Below, piece by piece: positions 25,095-33,607 of a stretch of 64,000 nt of DNA. This DNA comes from Neoroseomonas terrae (GTDB lineage: Bacteria > Pseudomonadota > Alphaproteobacteria > Acetobacterales > Acetobacteraceae), in contig NZ_JAAEDI010000005.1 in assembly GCF_018129025.1 (NCBI RefSeq), positions 184,016 through 248,015 of the forward strand. The letters are read 5' to 3'. A program made the position numbers and the translations under genes. Below the pieces are notes generated by a model that was not told where the DNA came from, did not search any database, and worked only from the letters and a program-made list of their open reading frames with translations. Each line of letters begins with the position of its first letter. Position 1 is the first letter of the stretch.

Positions 25095-25272
25095 GGCTCG
25101 GTCACCGCCATATCCCGACCTTCCTGAAGAAGGAGCAGTCCACCGCGCAAAGTCGCGGCGGTCGCGAGAGTGGACGCCCCGAGCCACATCACTCTAAGTC
25201 GCCTCGGCCGGCGGAAGTAGACGCCGGGCCCGCCGGACGGCTGGGAGGCCAGTTGCCGACCGGGATCGACAC

Positions 25273-25494
25273 TTATCCTTCGACCCTCACCACGACCGTC
25301 TTGCCTACGAGCGCGTGCCGCGCGCTGGACCGGTGGGCGATGTAGGCGCGGAAGTAGCGCGTGTCGGCGAAGCGGGCCAATCGGAAGCAGAAACCAGCTT
25401 CGCCGTACTCCTCGCGCGCAACGTCATTGGCTAGGCGGCGGGCTGCAATCTCGAGCCGGGATTTGGCGGCGGGGCGGCCAAGCTTCGGCATCAT
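25273..25494 (-). CDS. Hypothetical small basic protein, 73 aa
   Basis: Begins MMPKLGRPAAKSRLEIAARR. Basic and compact, with AREEYGEAGFCFRLARFADT then ending HALVGKTVVVRVEG. Its ATG overlaps the stop of the upstream DUF883-like gene (ATGA), so the two are translationally coupled. I do not recognise the family. Confidence 0.55.
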   Translation of the reverse strand: MMPKLGRPAAKSRLEIAARRLANDVAREEYGEAGFCFRLARFADTRYFRAYIAHRSSARHALVGKTVVVRVEG

Positions 25495-25676
25495 CGCCTC
25501 AAAACCAGTCCCACGAGCACGCCGGCGGCCATGGCGGTGAGCACTGACTGGATAGGGCGCTCCTGAATCCTGCGGACGCATCGAATGGCGCATTCCTCGG
25601 CGGCCGTTACAACGTCGAGGGCGGCCTCGGCAGTGGCCCTCACGGTCTCTTCGGGGGTCGTCCTGGTGTCGCTCAT
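25491..25676 (-). CDS. Small DUF883/ElaB-like membrane protein (paralogue)
   Basis: 61 residues from ATG 25676: MSDTRTTPEETVRATAEAAL, then an amphipathic segment, then LTAMAAGVLVGLVLRR. The design (MSD start, Ala-rich amphipathic helix, cysteine, Arg-x-Ile-Gln, glycine-containing TM helix, final RR) closely mirrors the protein at 21865-22062, so they are likely paralogues. Probable inner-membrane peptide of the stress response. Confidence 0.6.
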   Translation of the reverse strand: MSDTRTTPEETVRATAEAALDVVTAAEECAIRCVRRIQERPIQSVLTAMAAGVLVGLVLRR

Positions 25677-25840
25677 GGCTGCCTTCGCTGCTTTCGAATC
25701 AAGCAACGCGCGGCGATGAAACGGGTTCAACACGCGCGGAAGTTTGCCGTTGTGCTGATCGCAGGGATTGGCGGGTTCTGGATCGTTCGCTCAGCGCCTT
25801 GCCGCAGGCCTCACCACGGGCTGCGGTACTTAAAGAACCC

Positions 25841-25891
25841 GGAGCGGGCGACGGGAATCCGAACCCTCGATGTTCAGCTTGGAAAGCTGAA
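25841..25891 (-). pseudogene. 3' fragment of a tRNA-Gly (anticodon-like UCC)
   Basis: 51 bases align with the acceptor, T-arm and anticodon-arm half of the tRNA-Gly at 27990-28064. The anticodon loop would read TTTCCAA (UCC). The 5' half (acceptor 5' strand and D-arm) is absent, the T-loop region has one extra base, and the acceptor is followed by GGG instead of a CCA end. A 3' tRNA remnant is what an integrative element using a tRNA 3' end leaves behind. Confidence 0.6.
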
Positions 25892-25935
25892 TCAACCCCC
25901 ACGGATTGCGAAAGTCGAGTCAACGCGATGCGGGT

Positions 25936-26301
25936 CTATAACGATAGGAGGCTGATGAGCGCTCGTAGATCGACCGGCTTTTCGCACCGGGGCACAGTCT
26001 CGTATTCGCGCGGGATTACCCATTGCTCGTAGCCCGTTGCAAAGACGAAGGGTACCTGGCGGAGTTGTAGCGCCTGAGCCACCGGATAGACCTTTTCGCG
26101 GGTCAGATTGATGTCGAGGACGGCAGCGTCTATGGCAGCCTCTTTTTCAAGGAGCGCTAAGGCAGCCCTTACCGATCCGACCGGCCCGATCACCGCCGCT
26201 CCGAGGCCCTTCAGGGAGCGCGCGAGATCGGCGGCGATCAGGAACTCATCCTCCACGACGAGAATGCGCTGACCGGCCAGCGTGCCCCTACCGTCACTCA
26301 T
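25936..26301 (-). CDS. Single-domain response regulator (FAT-GUY type)
   Basis: 121 residues, a lone receiver domain. Acidic pocket in ILVVEDEFLIAADL, phospho-Asp in AAVLDINLTREKVYP, and PFVFATGYEQW, the variant that defines FAT-GUY receivers such as SdrG, which act in alphaproteobacterial general stress phosphorelays. The lysine is in RCEKPVD. It overlaps the 3' end of the upstream HWE kinase by 8 nt, so the two form a cognate pair. Confidence 0.9.
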   Translation of the reverse strand: MSDGRGTLAGQRILVVEDEFLIAADLARSLKGLGAAVIGPVGSVRAALALLEKEAAIDAAVLDINLTREKVYPVAQALQLRQVPFVFATGYEQWVIPREYETVPRCEKPVDLRALISLLSL

Positions 26302-27679
26302 CCTGCGCTCCCTCGCGCTCCAATGCCGTCGTGATCCGGCAGTGCACGCCAGTTGGGCCAAACGTCAGCTCAGTCTCGGCACCCATCTGGTACGGCAACG
26401 CAGCGCTGATCAGTTCGGTCCCGTAGCCAGGGCGAACTGAGCGAGCCGGCGGCATCGCGACGCCGCTCTCATGCCAGTCCAGTACGAGATGGGGCGCGCC
26501 ATTGAGATGCTCGATGCGCCAGGTCACATTCAACTTTCCGGAAGCCTGTCCCAGCGCGCCATGCTTGAGCGCGTTCGTCGCCAGTTCGTGGATCGCGAGG
26601 GTAAAGGTCTGCGCAGACGCAGCTGGTAGCATCGCCACAGGACCGTTGATGTCGACGTTGCCCATGAGCTCGCCGCCTCCGTGCGCATGCAGCTCCGTCT
26701 CGACAATTTCGCGAAGACAGATCGCAGCGCCGTCGCTGCGGGCGAGTAAGCCCTGGACACGCCCCAAAGCGCCCAGCCGCCCGGAAAACTCCGTTGAGAA
26801 TACTTCGAGCGATGCGCTCATCCGCATCGTGTCGCGCGCGATCGAGCGTATGACGGCAAGGAGATTGCGCGTCCGGTGCTGCAATTCTGCGAGCAGGATC
26901 CGCTGTCGCTCCTGCATACCCCGCATCTCATGAACGTCGGTGGAAGTGCCGACCCAGTCACCCTCGCCACTGGTCTCGGGGACTGGCTTCGCGCGGGTCT
27001 GATGCCAACGATAGCTGCCGTCCGGGACTCGCCGGATGCGGTGTTCGACGTAGTACTCACCGACACCCTGGGCCGATCGCCATGCGGCGGTGGTCGCCTC
27101 CCTATCCTCGGGATGAACCGCCTCCAGCCAACCAAAGCCGAGACTGTCCTGCAGCGAGAGGCCAGTATAGACGATCCACTGCGGGCTGCCCCAAGTACGG
27201 CCACCGTCGCCTTTTGTCCGAAAGACGAGCTGAGGGACATTCGTCGCAAGCAACCGGAACAGCGCCTCGCTTTCGCGCCGCCGTTCCTGAGCCGCGCGAC
27301 GTTCCGTCCGATCGCGAAAAATCTTGACGAAGCCACTGCCGTCCGCGAGGGGCATGACGATGCCGGAACCCCAGAAGCGCGACCCGTCGCTACGCAAGTG
27401 CCAGCGCTCGTCGTCTGCTCGTCCCTTGTAAGCAGCCTCCGCTCGCTCGCGAGCGGGAACGCCCGCAGCTCGGTCCTCGGGCGTGAATACAACCTCGGCA
27501 GAGCGGCCGATCATATCCTCTTCCCGATAGCCCAGCAGGCGCTCGGCTCCCTTGTTCCAAGACGTGACGTTCCCTTGGAGATCCATGGAGAAGATGGCGA
27601 AGTCGGTAGCGCTCTCTACGATCAGGCGGAGCAGTTCGTCGCTGTTCGGTGCGCCGGTTCTCTCCCGCGAGTTCGTCAT
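26294..27679 (-). CDS. PAS-PAS HWE-family histidine kinase
   Basis: 461 residues, no TM segment, so cytoplasmic. PAS 1 at about 15-130 (AIFSMDLQGNVTSWNKGAER), PAS 2 at about 140-265 with a PAC-type end (RRVPDGSYRWHQTRAKPV), then the kinase with phosphoacceptor His in LLAELQHRTRNLLAVIRSIA. The ATPase domain contains LAIHELATNALKHGAL and the HWE-type DWHESGV. Start ATG 27679. Likely phosphorylates the overlapping FAT-GUY receiver, and through it may feed the general stress response; light or redox sensing by the PAS domains is possible but not shown. Confidence 0.9.
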   Translation of the reverse strand: MTNSRERTGAPNSDELLRLIVESATDFAIFSMDLQGNVTSWNKGAERLLGYREEDMIGRSAEVVFTPEDRAAGVPARERAEAAYKGRADDERWHLRSDGSRFWGSGIVMPLADGSGFVKIFRDRTERRAAQERRRESEALFRLLATNVPQLVFRTKGDGGRTWGSPQWIVYTGLSLQDSLGFGWLEAVHPEDREATTAAWRSAQGVGEYYVEHRIRRVPDGSYRWHQTRAKPVPETSGEGDWVGTSTDVHEMRGMQERQRILLAELQHRTRNLLAVIRSIARDTMRMSASLEVFSTEFSGRLGALGRVQGLLARSDGAAICLREIVETELHAHGGGELMGNVDINGPVAMLPAASAQTFTLAIHELATNALKHGALGQASGKLNVTWRIEHLNGAPHLVLDWHESGVAMPPARSVRPGYGTELISAALPYQMGAETELTFGPTGVHCRITTALEREGAQDE

Positions 27680-27989
27680 TCCATCGCGCCAGTGTTCCTG
27701 TGGCCGGCCGCGTAGCGGTCCCCACTACAACCGGGAACTGGTGGTGGGGTTCAGGCGCGCGATCCCTCTGCGGAAAGGCGTCTATTTGGCGGGGCAGAAT
27801 GGCACCCCGCGCGGCAGGGATCCGATTTAGGCGGAGCAGTTGGGGATTGGCGCCCGTGGGGGCCTGGTGCGAGGCCTGCCGGCGGCAACCGAGCGATCAC
27901 GCACGCCGGCGCCGGTATCCCCAGTGGGTGCCCGCAAAGACCCGACTACGTGTCCCCGCTGCCGAACAGCGTACAAATGCTTGATTTTC

Positions 27990-28064
27990 TGGAGCGGGCG
28001 GGGGGAATCGAACCCCCGACATTCAGCTTGGGAAGCTGACGTTCTACCTCTGAACTACGCCCGC
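27990..28064 (-). tRNA. tRNA-Gly (anticodon CCC)
   Basis: 75 nt including an encoded CCA. Acceptor GCGGGCG pairs with CGCCCGC; D-arm GTTCAGAGGTAGAAC; anticodon stem TCAGC/GCTGA with loop TTCCCAA, giving anticodon CCC (reads GGG); T-arm GGGGG TTCGATT CCCCC. Complete cloverleaf. The flanks 27680-27989 and 28109-28470 contain no gene I can support. Confidence 0.95.
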
Positions 28065-28078
28065 GCCGGAGGTCGCCT

Positions 28079-28108
28079 CTTATACGGGTCCCCCTCGCGA
28101 CCCCGCAA
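28079..28108 (-). promoter_or_regulatory. Putative promoter of the tRNA-Gly gene
   Basis: On the minus strand TTGCGG (28108-28103) and TATAAG (28084-28079) are separated by 18 nt, and the -10-like box ends 14 nt before the tRNA 5' end, which suits sigma-70-type transcription. Confidence 0.4.
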
Positions 28109-28470
28109 GTCGGCTCGGGCGGCTGGAGGCGCCGAGGACGCGCGGCCTCGTCTCAAGCGGCAACCAGTATCCGGAGCCAGCCTTACCCCGGGCGCCCGGA
28201 CCCAGCGGACGCTGGGTCGCCGCCGTGACGCAGGGTGCCAAGCGAAGGCCGGGATCTGCATCTACCCGGCGGTCGAGGCAGGTCCTGGCCGCGCCAGGCG
28301 GAAGGCGACCAACCCCAAGCATCACCTCCTCTGGTCGAGCGAAGCCGACCGTGAGAAGCAGAAGCTGAACCCATCGTCGCTAACGAAAGCAAGCGGAGCG
28401 GCCCTAGTCTCGCCCACCGCGTTCGCAGGAAATCCTGGCGCAGGAAATCCTGGCGGCCGCGATCAGGCCA

Positions 28471-28872
28471 CTATGCCAACCCCAACGCCGCAAACAGCCG
28501 TGTGCTTGCCGGCCAGACTTCCATCACCTTGGCATGGAAGGTGAGGAACCCAATCACCGCCGCGGCGACCACCGCGATGGACGCGACCCACGCACGGGCC
28601 AATGCGGGTGATGGCGGTTCCGGAATCGGGGTCAGCGCCCGCGACGCCAGCGGTTCCGGCCGCGGCCCCGGCGGCGGCCCCAGGTCGATCACGCGCGGCG
28701 GCTCCGCCTTCAGTTCCGGCGGGGCTGGGGGCGGTGCCGCTTCCGGCGCCTCGCTCCGCGGCAGCGGGAAATCCGCCCCGCAGCGCGAACAGCGCAGGCT
28801 GCGCGCCGGTCCGGCGAGCAACCGGTCGGGCACCTCATAAGCCGCGGCACAGGCGGGGCAGGCGATGCGCAT
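28471..28872 (-). CDS. MJ0042-type zinc-ribbon membrane protein
   Basis: 133 residues from ATG 28872. N-terminal zinc ribbon (MRIACPACAAAYEVPDRLL ... LRCSRCGADFPLP) with two CxxC pairs, a Pro/Glu-rich linker, and one TM helix (WVASIAVVAAAVIGFLTFH). This family is common upstream of ftsEX in Rhodospirillales and Rhizobiales; its role is unknown. It is divergent from ftsE with 75 nt between starts. Confidence 0.8.
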   Translation of the reverse strand: MRIACPACAAAYEVPDRLLAGPARSLRCSRCGADFPLPRSEAPEAAPPPAPPELKAEPPRVIDLGPPPGPRPEPLASRALTPIPEPPSPALARAWVASIAVVAAAVIGFLTFHAKVMEVWPASTRLFAALGLA

Positions 28873-28947
28873 GATCACGCCATCCTCGGTCGCCGTGCAC
28901 AGCATCGCAAGGTTGAGATGCAGGCGCCAGGCGGGCACAACACCCCT

Positions 28948-29622
28948 ATGGTGCGATTCAGCCGCGTGGCCCTCGCCTATCCTGATCCGCGCGGGCGCCC
29001 CGGCCCCGCGGTGCTGCGCGACCTGTCCTTCACCCTGGGCGAAGGCTCCTTCACCTGGCTCCTCGGGCCTTCAGGCGCCGGCAAGACATCGGTGTTGCGG
29101 CTGATGCAGGCCGCACTGCGGCCTACGGAGGGGGAGGTCGAACTGCTCGGCATCCCGCTCTCGCGCGCCCGCCGGCGGGACCTGCCGGCGCTCCGCCGGC
29201 GAATCGGCACCGTGCACCAGGAATTCCGCCTGCTCTCGCATCTGACCGCCTGGGACAATGTCGCGCTGCCGCTGCGCCTCGCGGGCGTCGCCGAATCGAC
29301 CGTCCGCGCCGACCTCGCGGAGCTGTTCGACTGGATCGGTCTGGCGGGTAAGGAGGAGCGGCGGCCGGAAGAACTGTCCGGCGGTGAGCAGCAGCGTCTC
29401 GTCATCGCCCGCGCCGTCGTCACCCGTCCGGCGCTGCTGGTCGCGGATGAGCCGACCTCGGACCTCGACGCCCGGCAGGCGCGGCGCACCCTCGCCTTGC
29501 TGTCGGAGATGAATCGCCAGGGCACGACGGTGGTGGTCGCCACCCACTCCGAGGACCTGCCGGCGCGGTATCCGGCGCGGGCCCTCGCACTCGAGGGCGG
29601 GCGGCTGGTGGCTGATGGCTGA
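28948..29622 (+). CDS. ftsE: Cell-division ABC transporter ATPase FtsE
   Basis: 224 residues. Walker A LGPSGAGKTSVLRLM, Q-loop VHQEFRLLSHLT, signature LSGGEQQRLVIARA, Walker B LLVADEPTSDLD, H-loop VVATHSED. FtsE partners FtsX at the inner membrane to activate peptidoglycan hydrolases at the septum. The neighbour ftsX overlaps its end by 8 nt, which favours FtsE over the general LolD/CcmA type. Confidence 0.88.
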   Translation: MVRFSRVALAYPDPRGRPGPAVLRDLSFTLGEGSFTWLLGPSGAGKTSVLRLMQAALRPTEGEVELLGIPLSRARRRDLPALRRRIGTVHQEFRLLSHLTAWDNVALPLRLAGVAESTVRADLAELFDWIGLAGKEERRPEELSGGEQQRLVIARAVVTRPALLVADEPTSDLDARQARRTLALLSEMNRQGTTVVVATHSEDLPARYPARALALEGGRLVADG

Positions 29623-30472
29623 ACCGCGGCGGCGCTTGGCGCGCGACCCGCTCGGCCTGCGCCGGGCAATGGCCGACCGGCTGCTGATCGGGCTGGTGGC
29701 CGCGATGGCGCTGCTCGCCGCGCTGGCGCTGGCGGGGCGGTCAGGCGCGGATCGCCTGGCCGAGCGTTGGCGCGAAGGCGCCCAGGCCGCCGTCACCGTG
29801 CAGGTGCCGCAACCGACATCGGAACGGATGGAGCGCGCCCTCGCCGTGCTGCGCGATTTGCCCGAAGTCGCGCACGCGGAAGCGGTGGATCCGGCCCGCA
29901 TGGCGGAATTGCTGCGCCCTTGGCTCGGCGGTGCGGAGGGCCTGCCGCTGCCCGGCGTGATCGAGTTGCGCCTCGCCGACCTCTCGGCCGATGCGGCGCT
30001 GATCGGCGCCCGCGTCGCCATGGAGGTGCCGGGCGCAGTCACCGAGGCGCATGGTGTCTGGGTCGGGCATCTGGCGGCGCTGGCGCGGGCCATCCAGGGG
30101 CTGGCGGTGACGGTCCTCGCCCTCGTCGCCGCAGTGGCGGCCGCGGTGGTCGGCGTTGCGGTGCGCGCGGGGCTTTCCGCGCGTCGCGATGCGGTGCTGG
30201 TGCTGCACGGGCTCGGCGCGACGGATGCCGATGTTGCGGGGCGCTTCGCGAAGCGCGCCGCCTGGCTCGCCGGCATGGGCGCGGGCCTTGGCACCGTGCT
30301 GGCCCTGCCGGCGTTGGCGGGTCTTGCAGCCTTGGCAGGGCCGCTCGCGGGAGAGGGGTCCTGGCAGGGGCTGCCGTGGCTCGACCTCCTGCTGCTGCCG
30401 GCGATGGCGGCCGGCGTGGCGTGGGTGGCGACTCAGGCCACCGTGCGGCGCTGGCTGCGGCGGCTGCCGTGA
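29615..30472 (+). CDS. ftsX: Cell-division permease FtsX
   Basis: 285 residues: a short cytoplasmic N-terminus, TM1 (LLIGLVAAMALLAALALAG), a periplasmic loop of about 110 residues (AAVTVQVPQPTSERMERAL then AVLRDLPEVAHAEAVD), then three TM helices from about residue 150, and a basic C-terminus. This is the FtsX topology. Overlaps ftsE by 8 nt and the next gene by GTGA, so the four genes ftsE-ftsX-ydcF-plsC form one operon. Confidence 0.85.
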   Translation: MAEPRRRLARDPLGLRRAMADRLLIGLVAAMALLAALALAGRSGADRLAERWREGAQAAVTVQVPQPTSERMERALAVLRDLPEVAHAEAVDPARMAELLRPWLGGAEGLPLPGVIELRLADLSADAALIGARVAMEVPGAVTEAHGVWVGHLAALARAIQGLAVTVLALVAAVAAAVVGVAVRAGLSARRDAVLVLHGLGATDADVAGRFAKRAAWLAGMGAGLGTVLALPALAGLAALAGPLAGEGSWQGLPWLDLLLLPAMAAGVAWVATQATVRRWLRRLP

Positions 30473-31101
30473 CCACCCGAATACGTCCGCGCGGTTGGCG
30501 GCAGCGCGTGATGCTCGCGATGGCGGTGCTGCTGCCGGTGGCCTTCCTTGGCGGCTTCGCGGTCTTCGTGGCGCAGGCCTTCGATCCGGCCGAGCCCTCC
30601 CCGCGCGACACCGACGGCATCGCGGTGCTGACCGGCGGCAGCGAGCGCATAGCGACCGCGCTTCGCCTGCTGGCCGACGGGCGGGCACCGCGGCTGCTGA
30701 TCTCCGGCGCGCATCCCGAGGCCGGCTTCGCCGACATCGCCGTGGCAGCCGGGCAGGACCCAGCGCCCTTCGCCGGTCGCGTCGCCGTCGGGCATGCCGC
30801 CGCGACGACGCGCGGCAACGCCGTGGAGATCGCGGCCTGGGCCCGCGCCGAGGAAGTGCGATCGCTGCGCGTGGTCACCGCGAGCTATCACATGCCGCGG
30901 GCCCTGTTCGAACTGCGGCGCACCCTGCCGAATGTCGAGCTGGTGCCGAACGCCATCGTCCCGACGGCGTTGCGTGATGGCGGGATTTGGCGACGACCCA
31001 TGGTCTGGGGGCTTCTGCTGGGCGAGTACGGGCGCTACCTGCTGGCGCGCGCCGGCCTTTCGGCGCTGGCAAGCCCACGCCGGGAGACTCGCGATTCATG
31101 A
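30469..31101 (+). CDS. DUF218 (YdcF/SanA/ElyC-like) envelope protein
   Basis: 210 residues from GTG 30469 (GTGA overlap with ftsX). One TM helix (LAMAVLLPVAFLGGFAVFVA) then a DUF218 domain with DGIAVLTGGSERI, LLISGAHPEAG, ATTRGNAVEIAAWAR and VVTASYHMPRALFELRR. Members are periplasmic or inner-membrane proteins tied to envelope integrity (SanA, ElyC). Position after ftsEX fits a role in envelope biogenesis. Confidence 0.85.
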   Translation: MTTRIRPRGWRQRVMLAMAVLLPVAFLGGFAVFVAQAFDPAEPSPRDTDGIAVLTGGSERIATALRLLADGRAPRLLISGAHPEAGFADIAVAAGQDPAPFAGRVAVGHAAATTRGNAVEIAAWARAEEVRSLRVVTASYHMPRALFELRRTLPNVELVPNAIVPTALRDGGIWRRPMVWGLLLGEYGRYLLARAGLSALASPRRETRDS

Positions 31102-31820
31102 CCCTGCTGCGCTCGGCGGCGTTCAACGTGTTCTTCATGGGCGGCACCGTGCTGACCGTGCTGGCGGCATTGCCGCTGCTGCTGCTGCCACCGCGCGCGC
31201 TGATTGCCTTCATCCGGTGCTGGGCGCGCGCGATGATCGCGGGGCTGCGGGTTATCTGCGGCATTCGGCTCGAGGTGACCGGGCTCGACCACATCCCGCC
31301 TGGCGGGTCCATCATCGCGGCGAAGCATCAATCGGCGTTCGACACCATGGTGTGGCTCGTGCTGCTGCCGCGGCCCGCCTACGTGCTGAAGAAGGAACTG
31401 CTGGACATCCCGCTCTGGGGGCGGCTTGCGCGGCATTGCGGCCATCTGGGGGTGGACCGGAAGGGCGGCGGCGCGGCGCTGCGCGCCCTGGTGCGCGGCG
31501 CGAAGGAACGGCTCGAGGAAGGCCGCCCCGTGGTGATTTTCCCGGAGGGCACCCGCACGACGCCCGGCGAACGCCAGTCCTACCAGCCCGGCGTGGCGGC
31601 GATGGCGGCGGCGACCGGCGCACCCGTGGTGCCGGCCGCGACGGATAGCGGCCGGTTCTGGGGGCGTCGCGCCTTCCGCAAGTCCCCCGGCGTGCTCCAT
31701 GTTTCGGTCCTGCCGGCGCTCCCGGCCGGCATGCCGCGCGGCGCGCTCATGGCCGCGCTGGAACAGGCGATCGAAACCGAAACCGAGCGTCTCATGGCTC
31801 ATCCCGGGGTATGTGGATAA
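31098..31820 (+). CDS. plsC: 1-acyl-sn-glycerol-3-phosphate acyltransferase
   Basis: 240 residues. N-terminal TM helix (VFFMGGTVLTVLAALPLLLL), then the acyltransferase motifs AAKHQSAFDTMVW (H-x4-D), LGVDRKGGG, and VVIFPEGTRTTPG. It transfers an acyl chain to lysophosphatidic acid on the inner membrane. ATGA overlap with the upstream gene makes it the last gene of the ftsEX operon. Confidence 0.88.
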   Translation: MTLLRSAAFNVFFMGGTVLTVLAALPLLLLPPRALIAFIRCWARAMIAGLRVICGIRLEVTGLDHIPPGGSIIAAKHQSAFDTMVWLVLLPRPAYVLKKELLDIPLWGRLARHCGHLGVDRKGGGAALRALVRGAKERLEEGRPVVIFPEGTRTTPGERQSYQPGVAAMAAATGAPVVPAATDSGRFWGRRAFRKSPGVLHVSVLPALPAGMPRGALMAALEQAIETETERLMAHPGVCG

Positions 31821-31950
31821 GTCTGGGGAGAGACGCCTCCTAGCACTTAACTGTGGGGGTCAGGTAGGCAGGTTAACTACCTGAAAAAGACCAATATTTC
31901 CAGGCGCTCGGGCTGCTGTGGATGAAGTCGTCCACCGGCGCTGCCACCGC

Positions 31951-32307
31951 CTACAGCCCAGCATCCTCCGGCACCAGCACGCGCCCTTCCCCGTCCACCC
32001 GCGCCGGCACGGCTTCCAGCGATTCCCCGTAGCATGGTCCGGTCGTGCAGAACCCGTCCTCGACGCGAAACCGGGCGCCGTGGGTTGAGCAAAGGACATG
32101 CTCCCGCTTCGCATCGAGGAACCGGTCAGGCACCGGATCCAGCGGCACGCCGATATGCGGGCAGGAATTCACATAGACCCAGACCTGATCGCCCCGCCGG
32201 ATGGCAAACAGCCCCGTGAAGCCGCCGGGGGCGGGCGGAAATCCCTTGGAATTGCCGTCGGGGATGTCGCTCAGCACGCACAGCACGCGCTCCGGCACGC
32301 CGCTCAC
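31951..32307 (-). CDS. Rieske (2Fe-2S) domain protein
   Basis: 118 residues. Cluster ligands are in NSCPHIGVPL (CxH) and LCSTHGARFR (CxxH), the rest is the Rieske fold with the end CTTGPCYGESLEAVPARV. Stand-alone Rieske proteins of this size serve as ferredoxins or subunits of oxygenases/nitrite reductases. Its start (GTG 32307) overlaps the EVE gene by GTGA. The 131-nt gap to plsC holds no gene. Confidence 0.85.
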   Translation of the reverse strand: MSGVPERVLCVLSDIPDGNSKGFPPAPGGFTGLFAIRRGDQVWVYVNSCPHIGVPLDPVPDRFLDAKREHVLCSTHGARFRVEDGFCTTGPCYGESLEAVPARVDGEGRVLVPEDAGL

Positions 32308-32723
32308 TTGCCCTTCCATCCGCCCATCTTCGACAGGATCTTCCAGTGCTCGGGCGAGATCGGCATGACCGAGAGCCGGGACAGCCTCACCAGCGCGATG
32401 CCCTCCAGCGTCGCTTCCTCCTTGATCGTGGCCAGGGTCACGGGCTTCGGCACTGGGCCGACGGCCTTGAAGTCCACGCAAACCCAGGGACTGCCTGCAT
32501 CCGCGGTCGGATCGGGGTAGGATTCGCGGACCACCTCGACAACGCCGACGATCTCCTTGCCGATGTTGGAATGGTAGAAGAAGGCGCGATCGCCCTTCTT
32601 CATGGCCATCAGGTTCGCCTTGGCCTGGTGGTTGCGCACGCCGGTCCAGGGTTCCACCCCGTTCGCCACCTGCTGGTCCCAGGAAAAGGCGTCCGGTTCG
32701 GATTTCACCAGCCAATGATTCAT
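32304..32723 (-). CDS. EVE domain protein
   Basis: 139 residues, a complete EVE (PUA-like) domain: MNHWLVKSEPDAFSWDQQ, WTGVRNHQAKANLMAMKKGD, RAFFYHSNIGKEIVGVVEV, PVTLATIKEEATLEG. EVE proteins bind modified bases in DNA or RNA; prokaryotic members are linked to RNA modification and to some defence systems. The only neighbour on its strand is the overlapping Rieske gene. Confidence 0.88.
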   Translation of the reverse strand: MNHWLVKSEPDAFSWDQQVANGVEPWTGVRNHQAKANLMAMKKGDRAFFYHSNIGKEIVGVVEVVRESYPDPTADAGSPWVCVDFKAVGPVPKPVTLATIKEEATLEGIALVRLSRLSVMPISPEHWKILSKMGGWKGK

Positions 32724-32806
32724 TTGGGGGCCCCTGCAATCGACGCGCAGCTTACCCCCCACGCCGGACGCTTCAATAACCGGCGCCGATCCCCTAGTTA
32801 GGGCGC

Positions 32807-33607
32807 GTGGACAGACCCCTGACCCTCGGCCCCGGTGCGGCCGCACCCCGCCCTGCGGGTGGGAGGAACCTGCATCGCTTCGCCAATCCCGGCCGCTTCC
32901 TGCGGGCGACGGGCCGGTTGTTGCCCGCGCTGTGGGCGGCGGCGTTGGTCGTGCTCGGCATCGGGCTGGCCTGGGCGCTGCTGTTCTCCCCGCCCGACTG
33001 GCAGCAGGGCGAGACGGTGCGGATCATGTACGTCCACGTCCCGATGGCCTGGCTCGCCATGGGCGGGTACACGGCCCTCGCCGTCCTGTCGGCGATGTCG
33101 CTGATCTGGCGGCATCCGCTCGCCGACCTCACGGCGCGCGAACTGTCGCCCGTCGGCGCCGCCGCGACGGCGCTCTGCCTCGCCACCGGCAGCCTATGGG
33201 GCAAGCCGATGTGGGGCACCTGGTGGGTGTGGGATGCGCGGCTGACCTCGGTGCTGGTGCTGTTCTTCCTCTGGCTCGGCCACGCCGCGCTGGTGCGCGC
33301 CTTCGACGACCCGGAACGCGGTGCCCGCGCCGGCGCCATCCTGGCGCTCGTCGGCATCGTCAACGTGCCGATCGTGAAGTTCAGCGTCGATTGGTGGAAT
33401 ACGCTGCACCAGCCCGCCTCCGTCACGCGCTTCGACGCGCCCGGGATGCATGTGGACATCCTCTATCCCCTGCTGGTCTGCGCGCTTGGCTTCACGCTGC
33501 TGTTCGCTGCCGTGGTGCTTTCCCGCACCCGCGCCGCCGTCATGGAACGCCGCGTGCGCGCGCTGCAGCTCGCCCGCGCCCGGCGTGAGGACGGAGCCGC
33601 CGCATGA
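32807..33607 (+). CDS. ccmC: Haem exporter/handling protein CcmC
   Basis: 266 residues from GTG 32807. Six TM helices and the tryptophan-rich WWD motif (WGTWWVWDARLTS), with conserved histidines near VHVPMAW and the ILYPLL segment. CcmC presents haem to CcmE in system I cytochrome c maturation at the periplasmic face. It is the first gene of the ccm operon; ccmA and ccmB are not in the window. Confidence 0.93.
   Translation: MDRPLTLGPGAAAPRPAGGRNLHRFANPGRFLRATGRLLPALWAAALVVLGIGLAWALLFSPPDWQQGETVRIMYVHVPMAWLAMGGYTALAVLSAMSLIWRHPLADLTARELSPVGAAATALCLATGSLWGKPMWGTWWVWDARLTSVLVLFFLWLGHAALVRAFDDPERGARAGAILALVGIVNVPIVKFSVDWWNTLHQPASVTRFDAPGMHVDILYPLLVCALGFTLLFAAVVLSRTRAAVMERRVRALQLARARREDGAAA

Noticed and set aside
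27840..28544. 234-codon plus-strand frame across the tRNA-Gly gene
   Set aside because: It runs through the antisense of a functional tRNA and has no recognisable domain.
28948..29622. ABC ATPase considered as CcmA because ccm genes lie downstream
   Set aside because: It overlaps an FtsX-type permease, lacks a ccmB neighbour and is separated from ccmC by several genes on both strands.
29071..30294. 407-codon minus-strand frame opposite ftsE/ftsX
   Set aside because: Arg/Ser/Ala-rich shadow with no recognised motif.
31812..31925. TGTGGATAA (DnaA-box match) with two weaker CTGTGG words near 31.8-31.9 kb
   Set aside because: Only one full match, which coincides with the plsC stop codon; no AT-rich unwinding region or dnaA/hemE neighbours, so not called an origin.
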